Below are positions 23,564-33,926 of a stretch of DNA of 64,000 nt, piece after piece. Position 1 is the stretch's first letter, and each line of letters opens with the position of its first letter. The notes under the pieces are model-generated. The model was not told the DNA's origin. It saw nothing but the letters and a program-made list of their open reading frames with translations, and searched no databases. The translations under genes were made by a program, and so were the position numbers. The stretch is taken from NCBI GenBank assembly GCA_020853705.1, contig JADYYK010000200.1:1-64000 (forward strand). Direction: 5' to 3'. The stretch is from Deltaproteobacteria bacterium. GTDB lineage: Bacteria; Myxococcota_A; Polyangia; Haliangiales; JADYYK01.

Positions 23564-24235
23564 TCAGCGGTCGGTCAGCGTGAGGGCCGAGGCCGGGACG
23601 CGGCGCCACTCCAGGGGCGCTGGCAGCGCCAGCACCCGGGTGGCCTCGTCATCGCCGATGCGCAGCTCGAGGACCCGCGCGCCATCGGTGCCGAGCAGCT
23701 GACCATCGAGCGCGATGAGCAGGTACGCGGCAGGGTCACGCTCCACGTCCGCGCGGCCCGAGGCGTTGAAGTCGCGATAGAACTCGAGCTCGCCGTGCGC
23801 TGGCACCAGGGTCAGCGCGCCGGCCTGGAAGGCCGCGCGCAGCTCGGCGCTGCGCTGCGCGGTCGGCGGCGCGAACACGGCGCGGGTCTCGTCGATGACG
23901 TCGCGCCGGGGCGTGTGCGACCAGCCCCACTGGTTGGGGTACAGCACCTCGTGGTAGCTGCGCAGGTCGACGCCCAGCGGGCGGTCGCCGCGGTTGCTGA
24001 CGCGAAAGCGCACATAGAAGTGGGGCTGCCCGCCGAGCTCGTACAGGACGCGGGCCGCGGCGGCCTCGAGGTCGCCCGCGGCACCCAGGCTGAACCACGG
24101 CGTGGCGTCGGGCTCCGGCGCGGCCGACACCGAGGGCAGCGGCGCGCGCGCTCGGTCCGGGGGCGTCGCGGGGCGGCGTTCGGTCCGGGTGCAGCCCATG
24201 GTCAAGGCCAATCCGAGGCAGGCCAGCCAGCGCAT
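23564..24235 (-). CDS. hypothetical lipoprotein
   Basis: This is a 223-residue lipoprotein with signal peptide MRWLACLGLALTMGC, lipobox TMGC and a low-complexity linker to residue 45. The folded part (YVRFRVSNRGDRPLGVDLRS and LEFYRDFNASGRADVERD) is beta-rich and unassigned. TACAAT (24246-24241 on the minus strand) ends 5 bases before the ATG. It is divergent from the EAL gene, whose own TACAAT box is only 22 bases away, so the two promoters must overlap. Confidence 0.62.
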   Translation of the reverse strand: MRWLACLGLALTMGCTRTERRPATPPDRARAPLPSVSAAPEPDATPWFSLGAAGDLEAAAARVLYELGGQPHFYVRFRVSNRGDRPLGVDLRSYHEVLYPNQWGWSHTPRRDVIDETRAVFAPPTAQRSAELRAAFQAGALTLVPAHGELEFYRDFNASGRADVERDPAAYLLIALDGQLLGTDGARVLELRIGDDEATRVLALPAPLEWRRVPASALTLTDR

Positions 24236-24272
24236 GGCTGATTGTACGTGGCAGCCCCCAGTTGGCCCTACA

Positions 24273-25088
24273 ATGGCGGCCTTGGTCCGGCGCACCTCCC
24301 AGAACATGGCGGCCACGGCTGCGATCGCGCGCGTGCTGTCGACGCGCGACATCAAGATCGTGTACCAGCCCGTGGTCGACCTGACGAACGGCGGCATCTT
24401 CGCCTACGAGGCGCTGGTGCGCCCCAACGCGGCCGACTTCGGCGGTCCGCTCAGCCTGTTCAAGGCCGCGGTCGAGCGCGGCGTGACCGGCGAGCTGGGG
24501 CGTCTGCTGCGCACCATCTCGGTGGCCAACTGCCCGGGCCACCGGCTGTTTCTCAACGTGCACCCGAGCGAGCTCGACGACCGCTGGCTGGTGCAGCCCG
24601 ACGACCCCATCTTCAACCACACCGACGACGTCTACCTCGAGATCACCGAGGGCGTGCCGCTGTCACACTTCCGCCTGTGCCAGACCATCCTGACCGAGGT
24701 GCGCGAGCGCGGCGTGCACCTGGTGGTCGACGATCTCGGCGCCGGCTACTCGAACCTCAAGTACATCGCCGACCTGCAGCCCAAGGTGGTCAAGCTCGAC
24801 CGCGACCTGGTCGCCGGGCTGGTGCAGGACACCCGGATGTTCCGCCTGGTGTCGGCCATCGTGGTGCTGTGCAAGGAGCTCGGCGCGGTCGTCGTCGCCG
24901 AGGGCATCGAGACCGCGGAGGAGCTGGAGTCGGTGCAGGACGCCGGCGCCCGCTACGGCCAGGGCTATTTCCTGGCGCGCCCGGCCTTCCCGCCGCCCGC
25001 GGTGCACTGGCCCACGCGCAGCCGCCCGGTGTATCGCTCGCAGAAGGTCACCCGCGCGCGCAAGGCCGCACCGCGGCGCCCGCGCTGA
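24273..25088 (+). CDS. EAL-domain cyclic-di-GMP phosphodiesterase
   Basis: This 271-residue stand-alone EAL protein probably cleaves c-di-GMP. Catalytic residues appear intact: EALVRP after YQPVVDL, the asparagine in LNVHPSEL, EITE, the aspartate pair in VVDDLGAGYSNL, the lysine in VVKLDRDL, AEGIET, and the final GQGYFLARP. There is no sensory domain, only a short N-terminal stretch and a basic C-terminal tail. The start is uncertain: the ATG at 24273 is overlapped by the probable -10 box TACAAT (24269-24274). If that box is real, translation begins at the in-frame TTG 24282 or ATG 24306. It is divergent from a lipoprotein. Confidence 0.85.
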   Translation: MAALVRRTSQNMAATAAIARVLSTRDIKIVYQPVVDLTNGGIFAYEALVRPNAADFGGPLSLFKAAVERGVTGELGRLLRTISVANCPGHRLFLNVHPSELDDRWLVQPDDPIFNHTDDVYLEITEGVPLSHFRLCQTILTEVRERGVHLVVDDLGAGYSNLKYIADLQPKVVKLDRDLVAGLVQDTRMFRLVSAIVVLCKELGAVVVAEGIETAEELESVQDAGARYGQGYFLARPAFPPPAVHWPTRSRPVYRSQKVTRARKAAPRRPR

Positions 25089-25114
25089 AGGTATGATGCG
25101 CCCGGGAGGCGCAC

Positions 25115-25909
<795 letters not shown>

Positions 25910-25910
25910 T

Positions 25911-25982
25911 GACAGGGGGGACCTTCCCGTTGTCGACAGGGGGGACCTTCCCGTTGTCGACCGGGGGGACCTTCCCGTCCCC
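25911..25982. repeat. 24-bp tandem repeat (three copies)
   Basis: Three direct copies of a 24-base unit lie at 25911-25934, 25935-25958 and 25959-25982. The first two are identical and the third has an A-to-C change at its fourth base and a changed end. Each unit begins GACA and the first two end TGTC, so unit ends are inverted. The array directly follows the barrel gene stop codon and runs into a perfect hairpin at 25984-26006. Confidence 0.75.
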
Positions 25983-25983
25983 C

Positions 25984-26006
25984 CTCGCCGGGCAGAGCCC
26001 GGCGAG
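25984..26006. terminator. strong hairpin after the barrel gene
   Basis: CTCGCCGGGC (25984-25993) and GCCCGGCGAG (25997-26006) form a perfect 10-base stem with a 3-base loop. A second hairpin, CCGCGCG with CGCGCGG, lies at about 26017-26035. They lie between the rightward barrel gene and the leftward bestrophin gene and may end both transcripts. No U-run is present. Confidence 0.5.
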
Positions 26007-26070
26007 CCTCCCCCCACCGCGCGCTTCTCGCGCGGGTTCGGAGCTGTTCACCGCGACATGACCGCAGGCG

Positions 26071-26949
26071 TCAGCGGCGGGTGCGGGCGATGGCGGCGGT
26101 GTCGGCGGCGATGGTCTCGCCGGTGGCGTCCAGCGGCAGATCGTTGGCGTCGTAGCCGAACGGGTCCTCGATCTCGACGCCGATCTCGTCGATGCCGAAC
26201 AGCGCGTAGGCCAGCACGAAGGCCGTCACCGGGGTGGCCCAGGCCATCGGCTGTGCCATCGCGAACGGCGCCGTGAACACGAACAGGGTCAAGAAGACGC
26301 GGATGTGGTGCGCGTAGGCGAAGGGCAGGGGCGTCTTCATGATGCGCTCGGCGCCGCCCCAGGAGTCCGAGAACGAGGTCAGGTTGGCGTCCATCAGCAT
26401 CAGGCGCTGCTCGGTCAGCCGGCCCGCGCGCACCGCCGCGGTCAGCCGCGCCGAGATCCAGGTGAAGGCCACCGCCGGGCGCACCGGGACGTCGGCCAGG
26501 GCGGCGCGCTCGGCCTCGGTGACCAGCGGGCCCAGCGGCGCGAGGTCGCGCTCCTTGCGCAGGTACTGGCGGATCAGCGCGAACAGCAGGTTGACCAGGC
26601 GCAGCAGCTCGGCGCGCTCGGCGCGCGCGTCGGCGTCGTCGCCTTCGAGCAGGGTGGTGACCTGGCGCAGCAGATCGCGCGAGCGGTTGACCATCAGGCC
26701 GACCAGCTTGCGGCCCTCCCAGAAGCGGTCGTAGGAGGCGTTGGTGCGGAACACCAGCAAGAGGCCCAGCGCCACCCCGACCAGACCATGCGCCACCGGG
26801 GGCAGCGCCCAGCGCCGATCGCGCCACAGGAACTCCGCCGCCACGCCGGTTCCCGCCGCCAGCAGCGAGCGCAGCATGATGCCGGGAGCCACGGTGCCTC
26901 TCCAGCGCAAGATCAGGGACAGCCAGCTCTTGTTCTGGTACTGGATCAC
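26071..26949 (-). CDS. bestrophin-family ion channel (UPF0187)
   Basis: This 292-residue membrane protein is a bacterial bestrophin, a pentameric anion or cation channel. Family signatures are the FRTNASYDRFWEGRKLVG segment in the N-terminal half and GIDEIGVEIEDPFGYDANDL near the C-terminus. Hydrophobic segments lie near residues 25-40, 50-66 and 210-245. The GTG at 26949 gives the usual short N-terminus (IQYQNKSW). TAACAT (26961-26956 on the minus strand) ends exactly 6 bases before it. It is divergent from mutY with a 47-base gap holding both -10 boxes. Confidence 0.88.
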   Translation of the reverse strand: MIQYQNKSWLSLILRWRGTVAPGIMLRSLLAAGTGVAAEFLWRDRRWALPPVAHGLVGVALGLLLVFRTNASYDRFWEGRKLVGLMVNRSRDLLRQVTTLLEGDDADARAERAELLRLVNLLFALIRQYLRKERDLAPLGPLVTEAERAALADVPVRPAVAFTWISARLTAAVRAGRLTEQRLMLMDANLTSFSDSWGGAERIMKTPLPFAYAHHIRVFLTLFVFTAPFAMAQPMAWATPVTAFVLAYALFGIDEIGVEIEDPFGYDANDLPLDATGETIAADTAAIARTRR

Positions 26950-26996
26950 GGCCGGATGTTACCCCGGCCCGCGCCATGGTGGCTGTACCATGCGCC

Positions 26997-28112
<1,116 letters not shown>

Positions 28113-28131
28113 CCGGAGCCGGACCCTGGGG

Positions 28132-28470
28132 CTACATCTCCAGAAGCTTCGTCTTCACGAGCGTCATCACGTTCTGGCAGGTCGGCGACGACACGTCCTG
28201 CTTGGTGATGCACTTGATCTCTTGATCGGTCAGCTCGGTGCAGAACTTCATGAAGTTCCGCTTGGCGGTCTCGATCTTGCCCTCGACCATGGTGCGCGCC
28301 TCGGGCGGCATCCCGGCCAGGCGCGACTCCAGGGCGCCCGCCATGCCGCGCTCGAACGCCTTCTGGCCGTCCTTGCACATGTCCTCGCGGCTCTGCTTCT
28401 TGCTCTTGCAGCCCGCGCCCGCGAAGGAAAGGCCCAGCACCAACGCCACCAGCGTCATCGTCCGCTTCAT
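28132..28470 (-). CDS. small lipoprotein, function unknown
   Basis: This is a 112-residue lipoprotein with signal MKRTMTLVALVLGLSFAGAGC and lipobox GAGC at Cys 21. The mature part is charged and helical with four further cysteines (DMCKDG, KFCTEL, IKCITK, PTCQNV) that could form two disulfides. No family was recognised. TACCAT (28482-28477 on the minus strand) ends exactly 6 bases before the ATG. It is convergent with mutY. Confidence 0.65.
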   Translation of the reverse strand: MKRTMTLVALVLGLSFAGAGCKSKKQSREDMCKDGQKAFERGMAGALESRLAGMPPEARTMVEGKIETAKRNFMKFCTELTDQEIKCITKQDVSSPTCQNVMTLVKTKLLEM

Positions 28471-28508
28471 GGCGTGATGGTACGACGGCAGCGCCGAAGT
28501 CGTGCGCC

Positions 28509-28548
28509 GAAAAAGACGAAGCGGGCGCCACGTGAGGGTGGCGCCCGC
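28509..28548 (-). terminator. rho-independent terminator of the groE operon
   Basis: On the minus strand a perfect 11-base stem (28548-28538 with 28531-28521) with a 6-base loop is followed by TTCG and TCTTTTT, a proper U-rich tail. It lies 68 bases after the groEL stop. A second perfect 9-base hairpin (28592-28600 with 28604-28612) sits immediately after groEL and may slow RNA decay. Confidence 0.8.
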
Positions 28549-28615
28549 CTGTCAGCCATTCAGATCAGATCGGATCGGAGCGGGATTCGCTCCTCGAGGC
28601 TTCGCCTCGAGGGGC

Positions 28616-30250
<1,635 letters not shown>

Positions 30251-30265
30251 GTGCGTGTCCTTCCT

Positions 30266-30553
30266 TTACTCGACCACGGCGAGGAGGTCTTCCTCGCGCA
30301 TGATGAGGTGCTCTTCCCCGTCGATCTTCACTTCCGAGCCCGAGTACTTCGAGAACAGCACCTTGTCGCCGACCTTGACCTCCGGCTTGCGCAGGCTGCC
30401 GTCTTCCATGATCTTGCCGTTGCCCACGGCGATGACCTTGGCCTCGACCGGCTTCTCCTTCGCGGTGTCCGGGATGTACAGGCCACCAGCGGTCTTCTCC
30501 TGCTCCTGCAGGCGCTTCACCAGGATGCGATCGTGCAGCGGACGGATCTTCAT
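30266..30553 (-). CDS. groES: 10 kDa co-chaperonin GroES
   Basis: This 95-residue co-chaperonin caps GroEL. It shows the MKIRPLHDRILVKR start, the mobile loop region QEKTAGGLYIPDTAKEKP and the GDKVLFSKYSGSEVKIDGEE core. A GAAGGGG ribosome site precedes the ATG. It is second in the fmdB-groES-groEL operon and is expected to be heat-induced if the half-CIRCE at 31035-31043 is functional. Confidence 0.98.
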   Translation of the reverse strand: MKIRPLHDRILVKRLQEQEKTAGGLYIPDTAKEKPVEAKVIAVGNGKIMEDGSLRKPEVKVGDKVLFSKYSGSEVKIDGEEHLIMREEDLLAVVE

Positions 30554-30592
30554 GTGCTTTACCCCTTCGGTATCAGTGTGCGGACGGGCGAG

Positions 30593-30982
30593 CTATTCGC
30601 CCGAACTGGACTTGGACGACGACGACCCGGAGGACGACGTCGAGGTGGACGATGAGGATGAGGACGACTCGGACGAGCCCGTGCTGATGGAGGGCGGCGA
30701 CTTGTCGGCGGCCTTGGCGGCCGCCTGCTCGTCACGCTTGGCGTCGGAGCGCTTGTTGTCCTCGATCTGCGCCTTCTTGCCGACCGGCAGGTGGGCCTTC
30801 TTGCCGCCGTAGTCGGTGGCGTACCAGCCCTTGCCCTGGAGGATGAAGCTGGAGTTCGAGATCAGCTTCTCGATCTTGGTCTCCCCGCAGGCTGGGCACT
30901 TCTCGGGGTTGGGGTCGGACATTTTCTGCCACGACTCGAAGACGGTCTCGCACTTCTCGCAGCGGAACTCGTAGATGGGCAT
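30593..30982 (-). CDS. FmdB-type zinc-ribbon protein
   Basis: This 129-residue protein begins with the FmdB/YgiT-like regulatory zinc ribbon: MPIYEFRCEKCETVFESW, then KCPACGETKIEKLI, four cysteines in two CxxC pairs. The middle segment is typical of FmdB proteins (FILQGKGWYATDYGGKK). The last 35 residues are almost pure serine with threonine and are probably disordered. The ATG at 30982 is chosen over a TTG at 30997. It is the first gene before groES-groEL and shares their promoter. Its role is unknown; related proteins have been called regulators without clear proof. Confidence 0.85.
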   Translation of the reverse strand: MPIYEFRCEKCETVFESWQKMSDPNPEKCPACGETKIEKLISNSSFILQGKGWYATDYGGKKAHLPVGKKAQIEDNKRSDAKRDEQAAAKAADKSPPSISTGSSESSSSSSSTSTSSSGSSSSKSSSGE

Positions 30983-30995
30983 GGACGCGGGCGGC

Positions 30996-31043
30996 AATCT
31001 AAACCCGGGACGGGAATTGTCAAGCGCCCATGTCGAGTGCTAA
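30996..31043 (-). promoter_or_regulatory. groE operon promoter with CIRCE-like half-site
   Basis: On the minus strand TTGACA (31023-31018) and TAGATT (31001-30996) are 16 bases apart, a near-consensus housekeeping promoter 13 bases before the fmdB start. TTAGCACTC (31043-31035), a perfect left half of the HrcA operator CIRCE, lies upstream. Nine bases later stands GCTTGACAA, which matches only five of nine positions of the right half. An HrcA-bound, degenerate CIRCE is plausible, but a chance half-site cannot be excluded. Confidence 0.55.
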
Positions 31044-31110
31044 AATTTGCGAAATTTGCGCGTAGTTTCAAATGGTTATGAAAAACGAGAAGTGACGTCC
31101 ACGCTGTGTT

Positions 31111-32169
31111 ATGAAGGCCACCACCATGAAACTGCTGGCCGACAGAGCGATCGCTGGTGAGCCCCTCGCGCGTGAGGAAGCCCGCGCCCTGCTCGACACC
31201 TCCGACGACAATCTGCTCACCCTGCTCGACGCGGCGTACGCGGTGCGGCGCCATTTTCACGGCAAGCGGGTGCGCATCCACGTGCTGGAGAACGCCAAGT
31301 CGGGCGCCTGCCCCGAGGACTGCGGCTTCTGCTCGCAGTCCTCGCACTACGAGACCCCGGCCGAGGTCTACCCGCTGGAGTCGGTCGAGCAGATCGTCGA
31401 GGGTGCGCGGCGGGCCAAGGCCGCGCACGCCTGGAAGTACTGCATCGTGACCGCGACCACCGCGCCGTCGCGGCGCGATCTCGAGGTCATCTGCGAGGCC
31501 ACCCGGCGCATCAAGGCCGAGCTCGACCTGACGGTGTGCGCGTCGCTGGGCGCGCTGACCGAGGCCAAGGCGGCCGAGCTGGCGGCGGCCGGCGTGGACC
31601 GCTTCAACCACAACCTGGAGACCGGGCCGGACCACTTCGCCAAGATCGTCAGCACGCACACCTTCGCTGACCGCCAGGCCACCGCGCGCATGGCCAAGCA
31701 GGCCGGCATGGACATCTGCTCCGGCGGCATCATCGGCATGGGCGAGAGCAAGGACGACGTCATCGACCTCTTGCTGGCGCTGCGCGAGATCGACGCCGAC
31801 TCGGTGCCGGTGAACTTCCTCGACCCGCGCCCGGGCACGCCGCTCAGCAAGCTGGGCATCATCCGGCGCCCGCTCGACCCGCGCTACTGCCTCAAGGTGC
31901 TGGCGGTGACGCGCCTCATGTTCCCCAGCAAGGACGTGCGCGTGGCCGGCGGGCGCGAGGTCAACCTGCGCTCGCTGACGCCGCTGGCGCTGTATGCGGT
32001 CAACTCGATCTTCACCAACGGCTACCTGACCACGCCAGGCAGCCAGGCCTCGGCCGATCACCAGATGATCCTCGACGCCGGCTTCGAGATCGAGGAGGTC
32101 GCCCCTGGGACGCACCTCACCGAGCGGCCCAGCGCCAGGAGCGCCAGCGTGACCACCACGGCGCTGTGA
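31111..32169 (+). CDS. bioB: biotin synthase BioB
   Basis: This 352-residue radical SAM enzyme inserts sulfur into dethiobiotin, the last step of biotin synthesis. The [4Fe-4S] cysteines are 67, 71 and 74 in CPEDCGFCSQSSHY. Further signatures are YCIVTATTAPS, FNHNLETG, CSGGIIGMGES, FLDPRPGTPL and the conserved arginine region VAGGREVNLR. The ATG at 31111 or 31126 may be the start. The upstream region is AT-rich and divergent from the groE operon. The stop codon overlaps the next gene (GTGA), so the downstream protein is translationally coupled. No other bio gene is visible. Confidence 0.95.
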   Translation: MKATTMKLLADRAIAGEPLAREEARALLDTSDDNLLTLLDAAYAVRRHFHGKRVRIHVLENAKSGACPEDCGFCSQSSHYETPAEVYPLESVEQIVEGARRAKAAHAWKYCIVTATTAPSRRDLEVICEATRRIKAELDLTVCASLGALTEAKAAELAAAGVDRFNHNLETGPDHFAKIVSTHTFADRQATARMAKQAGMDICSGGIIGMGESKDDVIDLLLALREIDADSVPVNFLDPRPGTPLSKLGIIRRPLDPRYCLKVLAVTRLMFPSKDVRVAGGREVNLRSLTPLALYAVNSIFTNGYLTTPGSQASADHQMILDAGFEIEEVAPGTHLTERPSARSASVTTTAL

Positions 32170-33332
32170 CCGTGGCGCGGCGTCCGTCGCGCCGGTGGTT
32201 GCAGGGTGTGGTCGCGGTGGCCGGGGTCTGCGTCGGCGCCATCGGCGCCGTCGGCGGCGTCGGCGCCGCTGGCGTCGGCATCGGCGGCTGCGGCGGCCCG
32301 CGCTCGCGTGGCCAGGCCGGCGCGCCGCGCGCGGACGTCCCGGCGGTCGCCGTCGCCGAGCCGAGCTACCCGGTGCGCGCCGGTGAGCTGGTGCTGGTCC
32401 GGCGTGACGCCTGGCTGGCCAGTGACGTCGGCCCCGACGCCCCGCGGGCACGAGCCTTCAAGGACGCCGCGCCCGGGCAGACCCTGCTGTTCCGCGTCGT
32501 GGCCAGCGACGGCGACATCGTGCAGGTCGAGAACCTGACCCCGCCCGAGGCCGTCGCCACCGAGAGCTGCAACGACGACGTCGCCGAGCGGCTGGCGGTG
32601 TACCGGCTGCGCCTGTTCGTGCACCGCGCCGACCTTCTGCGCGTGACCGCGCGCCCCGTCGCGGAGCGCTTCTCCGACGGCACCGGGGTCGCGCTGGCCG
32701 GTGGCGTGGCGCTGGGGGCACCACGGCGTGCCGCGGCTGGCGGGCGCCTGGTCTACCCGACCTGGGCCGGCGACGCCGAGGTCGAGGTCGCGCTGCCGCC
32801 GGGCGCGGTCGCCTCGAGCTACGCCGCACGCGGTGACAACCCGGAGAACGCGGCCGCGACGCTGCCCGGCGAGCACGCGGGCTCGTCCGGCGTGCTGCAC
32901 GCCGGCGCACGCGGCAGGCTGGGCGGTGACCTCGGCCTCGGGCTGCGCGCGCGCAAGGCGCTGAACATCTCGGGGCAGGTCCGCCGCGGCGACGCCTGGC
33001 TGGCGTCGCTCACCGCGCGCTGCACCCGCGTCGAGGCGCTGGTGGCCGTGGCCGACGTCGACCTCGGCGCCAGCAGCCTCGGCGGCAGCGGGGGCGGCTG
33101 GGGCGAGGGCTGCTCGCACGCCCCCAGCGCGCACCCTGGCATCAAGGTGTACTGGGCCGACGGCCGCGTCGCCGGCGAGGTCCTCGAGGAGCACCAGCTG
33201 TGTGGCGGCATCACCGAGCGCGGCGACCTCAGCTGCACCCGGCGGCGCCTGCTCGACGTCGGCCTGACGGACGACGAGCCCGACGCGCGCAGCTACGCGC
33301 TCGAGGTCTGCTTCAAGAAGCGCGACCTGTAG
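32166..33332 (+). CDS. hypothetical exported protein coupled to bioB
   Basis: This 388-residue protein is of unknown function. A twin-arginine-rich start (RRPSRRW) is followed by a long glycine- and valine-rich hydrophobic stretch to residue 40, ending IGGCGG, which may be a lipoprotein or signal-anchor region. The rest is beta-rich with six or more cysteines (ESCNDDV, ARCTRVE, EGCSHAP, QLCGG, LSCTRRR, EVCFKK), suggesting disulfides in the periplasm. The GTG at 32166 overlaps the bioB stop by 4 bases, so the two are co-translated, although no functional link is obvious. A GTG two codons later is also possible. Confidence 0.6.
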   Translation: MTVARRPSRRWLQGVVAVAGVCVGAIGAVGGVGAAGVGIGGCGGPRSRGQAGAPRADVPAVAVAEPSYPVRAGELVLVRRDAWLASDVGPDAPRARAFKDAAPGQTLLFRVVASDGDIVQVENLTPPEAVATESCNDDVAERLAVYRLRLFVHRADLLRVTARPVAERFSDGTGVALAGGVALGAPRRAAAGGRLVYPTWAGDAEVEVALPPGAVASSYAARGDNPENAAATLPGEHAGSSGVLHAGARGRLGGDLGLGLRARKALNISGQVRRGDAWLASLTARCTRVEALVAVADVDLGASSLGGSGGGWGEGCSHAPSAHPGIKVYWADGRVAGEVLEEHQLCGGITERGDLSCTRRRLLDVGLTDDEPDARSYALEVCFKKRDL

Positions 33333-33344
33333 CGTCGCGGCGCG

Positions 33345-33863
33345 CTACGGCCGCTCGCCGAGCTGCCTGGCCGGCACGCCGGCGACGATGGCATAGGGCG
33401 CCACGTCGCGCGTCACCACCGCGCCGGCGCCGACCTGGGCGCCGCGACCGACGCGCACCCCGGGCAGGATGATGGCGCCGACGCCGATGTCGCAGCCGAC
33501 CTCGAGGACGACCGGTGCGAAGTCGAGCGCGCCGGCCATGATGGGCTGATCTCGACCGGGCTCGCGGTGGGTCGACGTCAGGATCTTGACCCCGGGGCCG
33601 ATGCCCACGTCCTCCTCGATGGTGATCTCGCCGGCGGCGTGCAGGAAACACTGCTGTCCGATCCAGGTCCCGGCGCCGATGCGCAGGCGCCCGAGGTGAT
33701 AGCCCTTGAGGATGGCGTTGTGGCCGACATAGACGTCATCGGCGAGCTCGATGCGCTCGGGATGAAAGATGAGGACGCCGTCCTCGAACACCACGCGCGC
33801 ACCGCAGGCCGCGAGGTCGGAGGGGGCGAAGCGGCCTGTGCCGTGGCTGCGGAAGGGACGCAT
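33345..33863 (-). CDS. left-handed beta-helix acyltransferase (hexapeptide repeat)
   Basis: This 172-residue protein has hexapeptide repeats over most of its length, for example YVGHNAILKGYHLGRLRIGAG, ITIEEDVGIGPGVKILT and CDIGVGAIILPGVRVGRGA. It then has the hallmark GAGAVVTRDVAPYAIVAGVPA of sugar or amino-sugar O-acetyltransferases (maltose O-acetyltransferase group). The catalytic histidine is probably in LTSTHREPG. It likely acetylates a polysaccharide precursor. TAGCAT (33877-33872 on the minus strand) lies 8 bases before the ATG, with TTGGCT 16 bases further upstream. It is convergent with the previous gene. Confidence 0.82.
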   Translation of the reverse strand: MRPFRSHGTGRFAPSDLAACGARVVFEDGVLIFHPERIELADDVYVGHNAILKGYHLGRLRIGAGTWIGQQCFLHAAGEITIEEDVGIGPGVKILTSTHREPGRDQPIMAGALDFAPVVLEVGCDIGVGAIILPGVRVGRGAQVGAGAVVTRDVAPYAIVAGVPARQLGERP

Positions 33864-33926
33864 GGCTGGCGATGCTAGCAGAGTTGGCACTTGAGCCAAG
33901 GCGCGCGCCGGCGCAGGCTGCAGGCC

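Noticed and set aside
24242..24247. TTGTAC as the -35 box of the EAL gene
   Set aside because: The spacing to TACAAT would be 21 bases, outside the usual range.
25911..25982. CRISPR array
   Set aside because: The 24-base units are directly adjacent with no spacers and no cas genes nearby.
28521..28548. Integron attC or transposon end
   Set aside because: The stem-loop with a U-rich tail is positioned and shaped as the groE terminator. No integrase or transposase is nearby.
31017..31043. A full CIRCE element
   Set aside because: Only one half-site is perfect. The other matches five of nine positions, so it is reported as CIRCE-like only.
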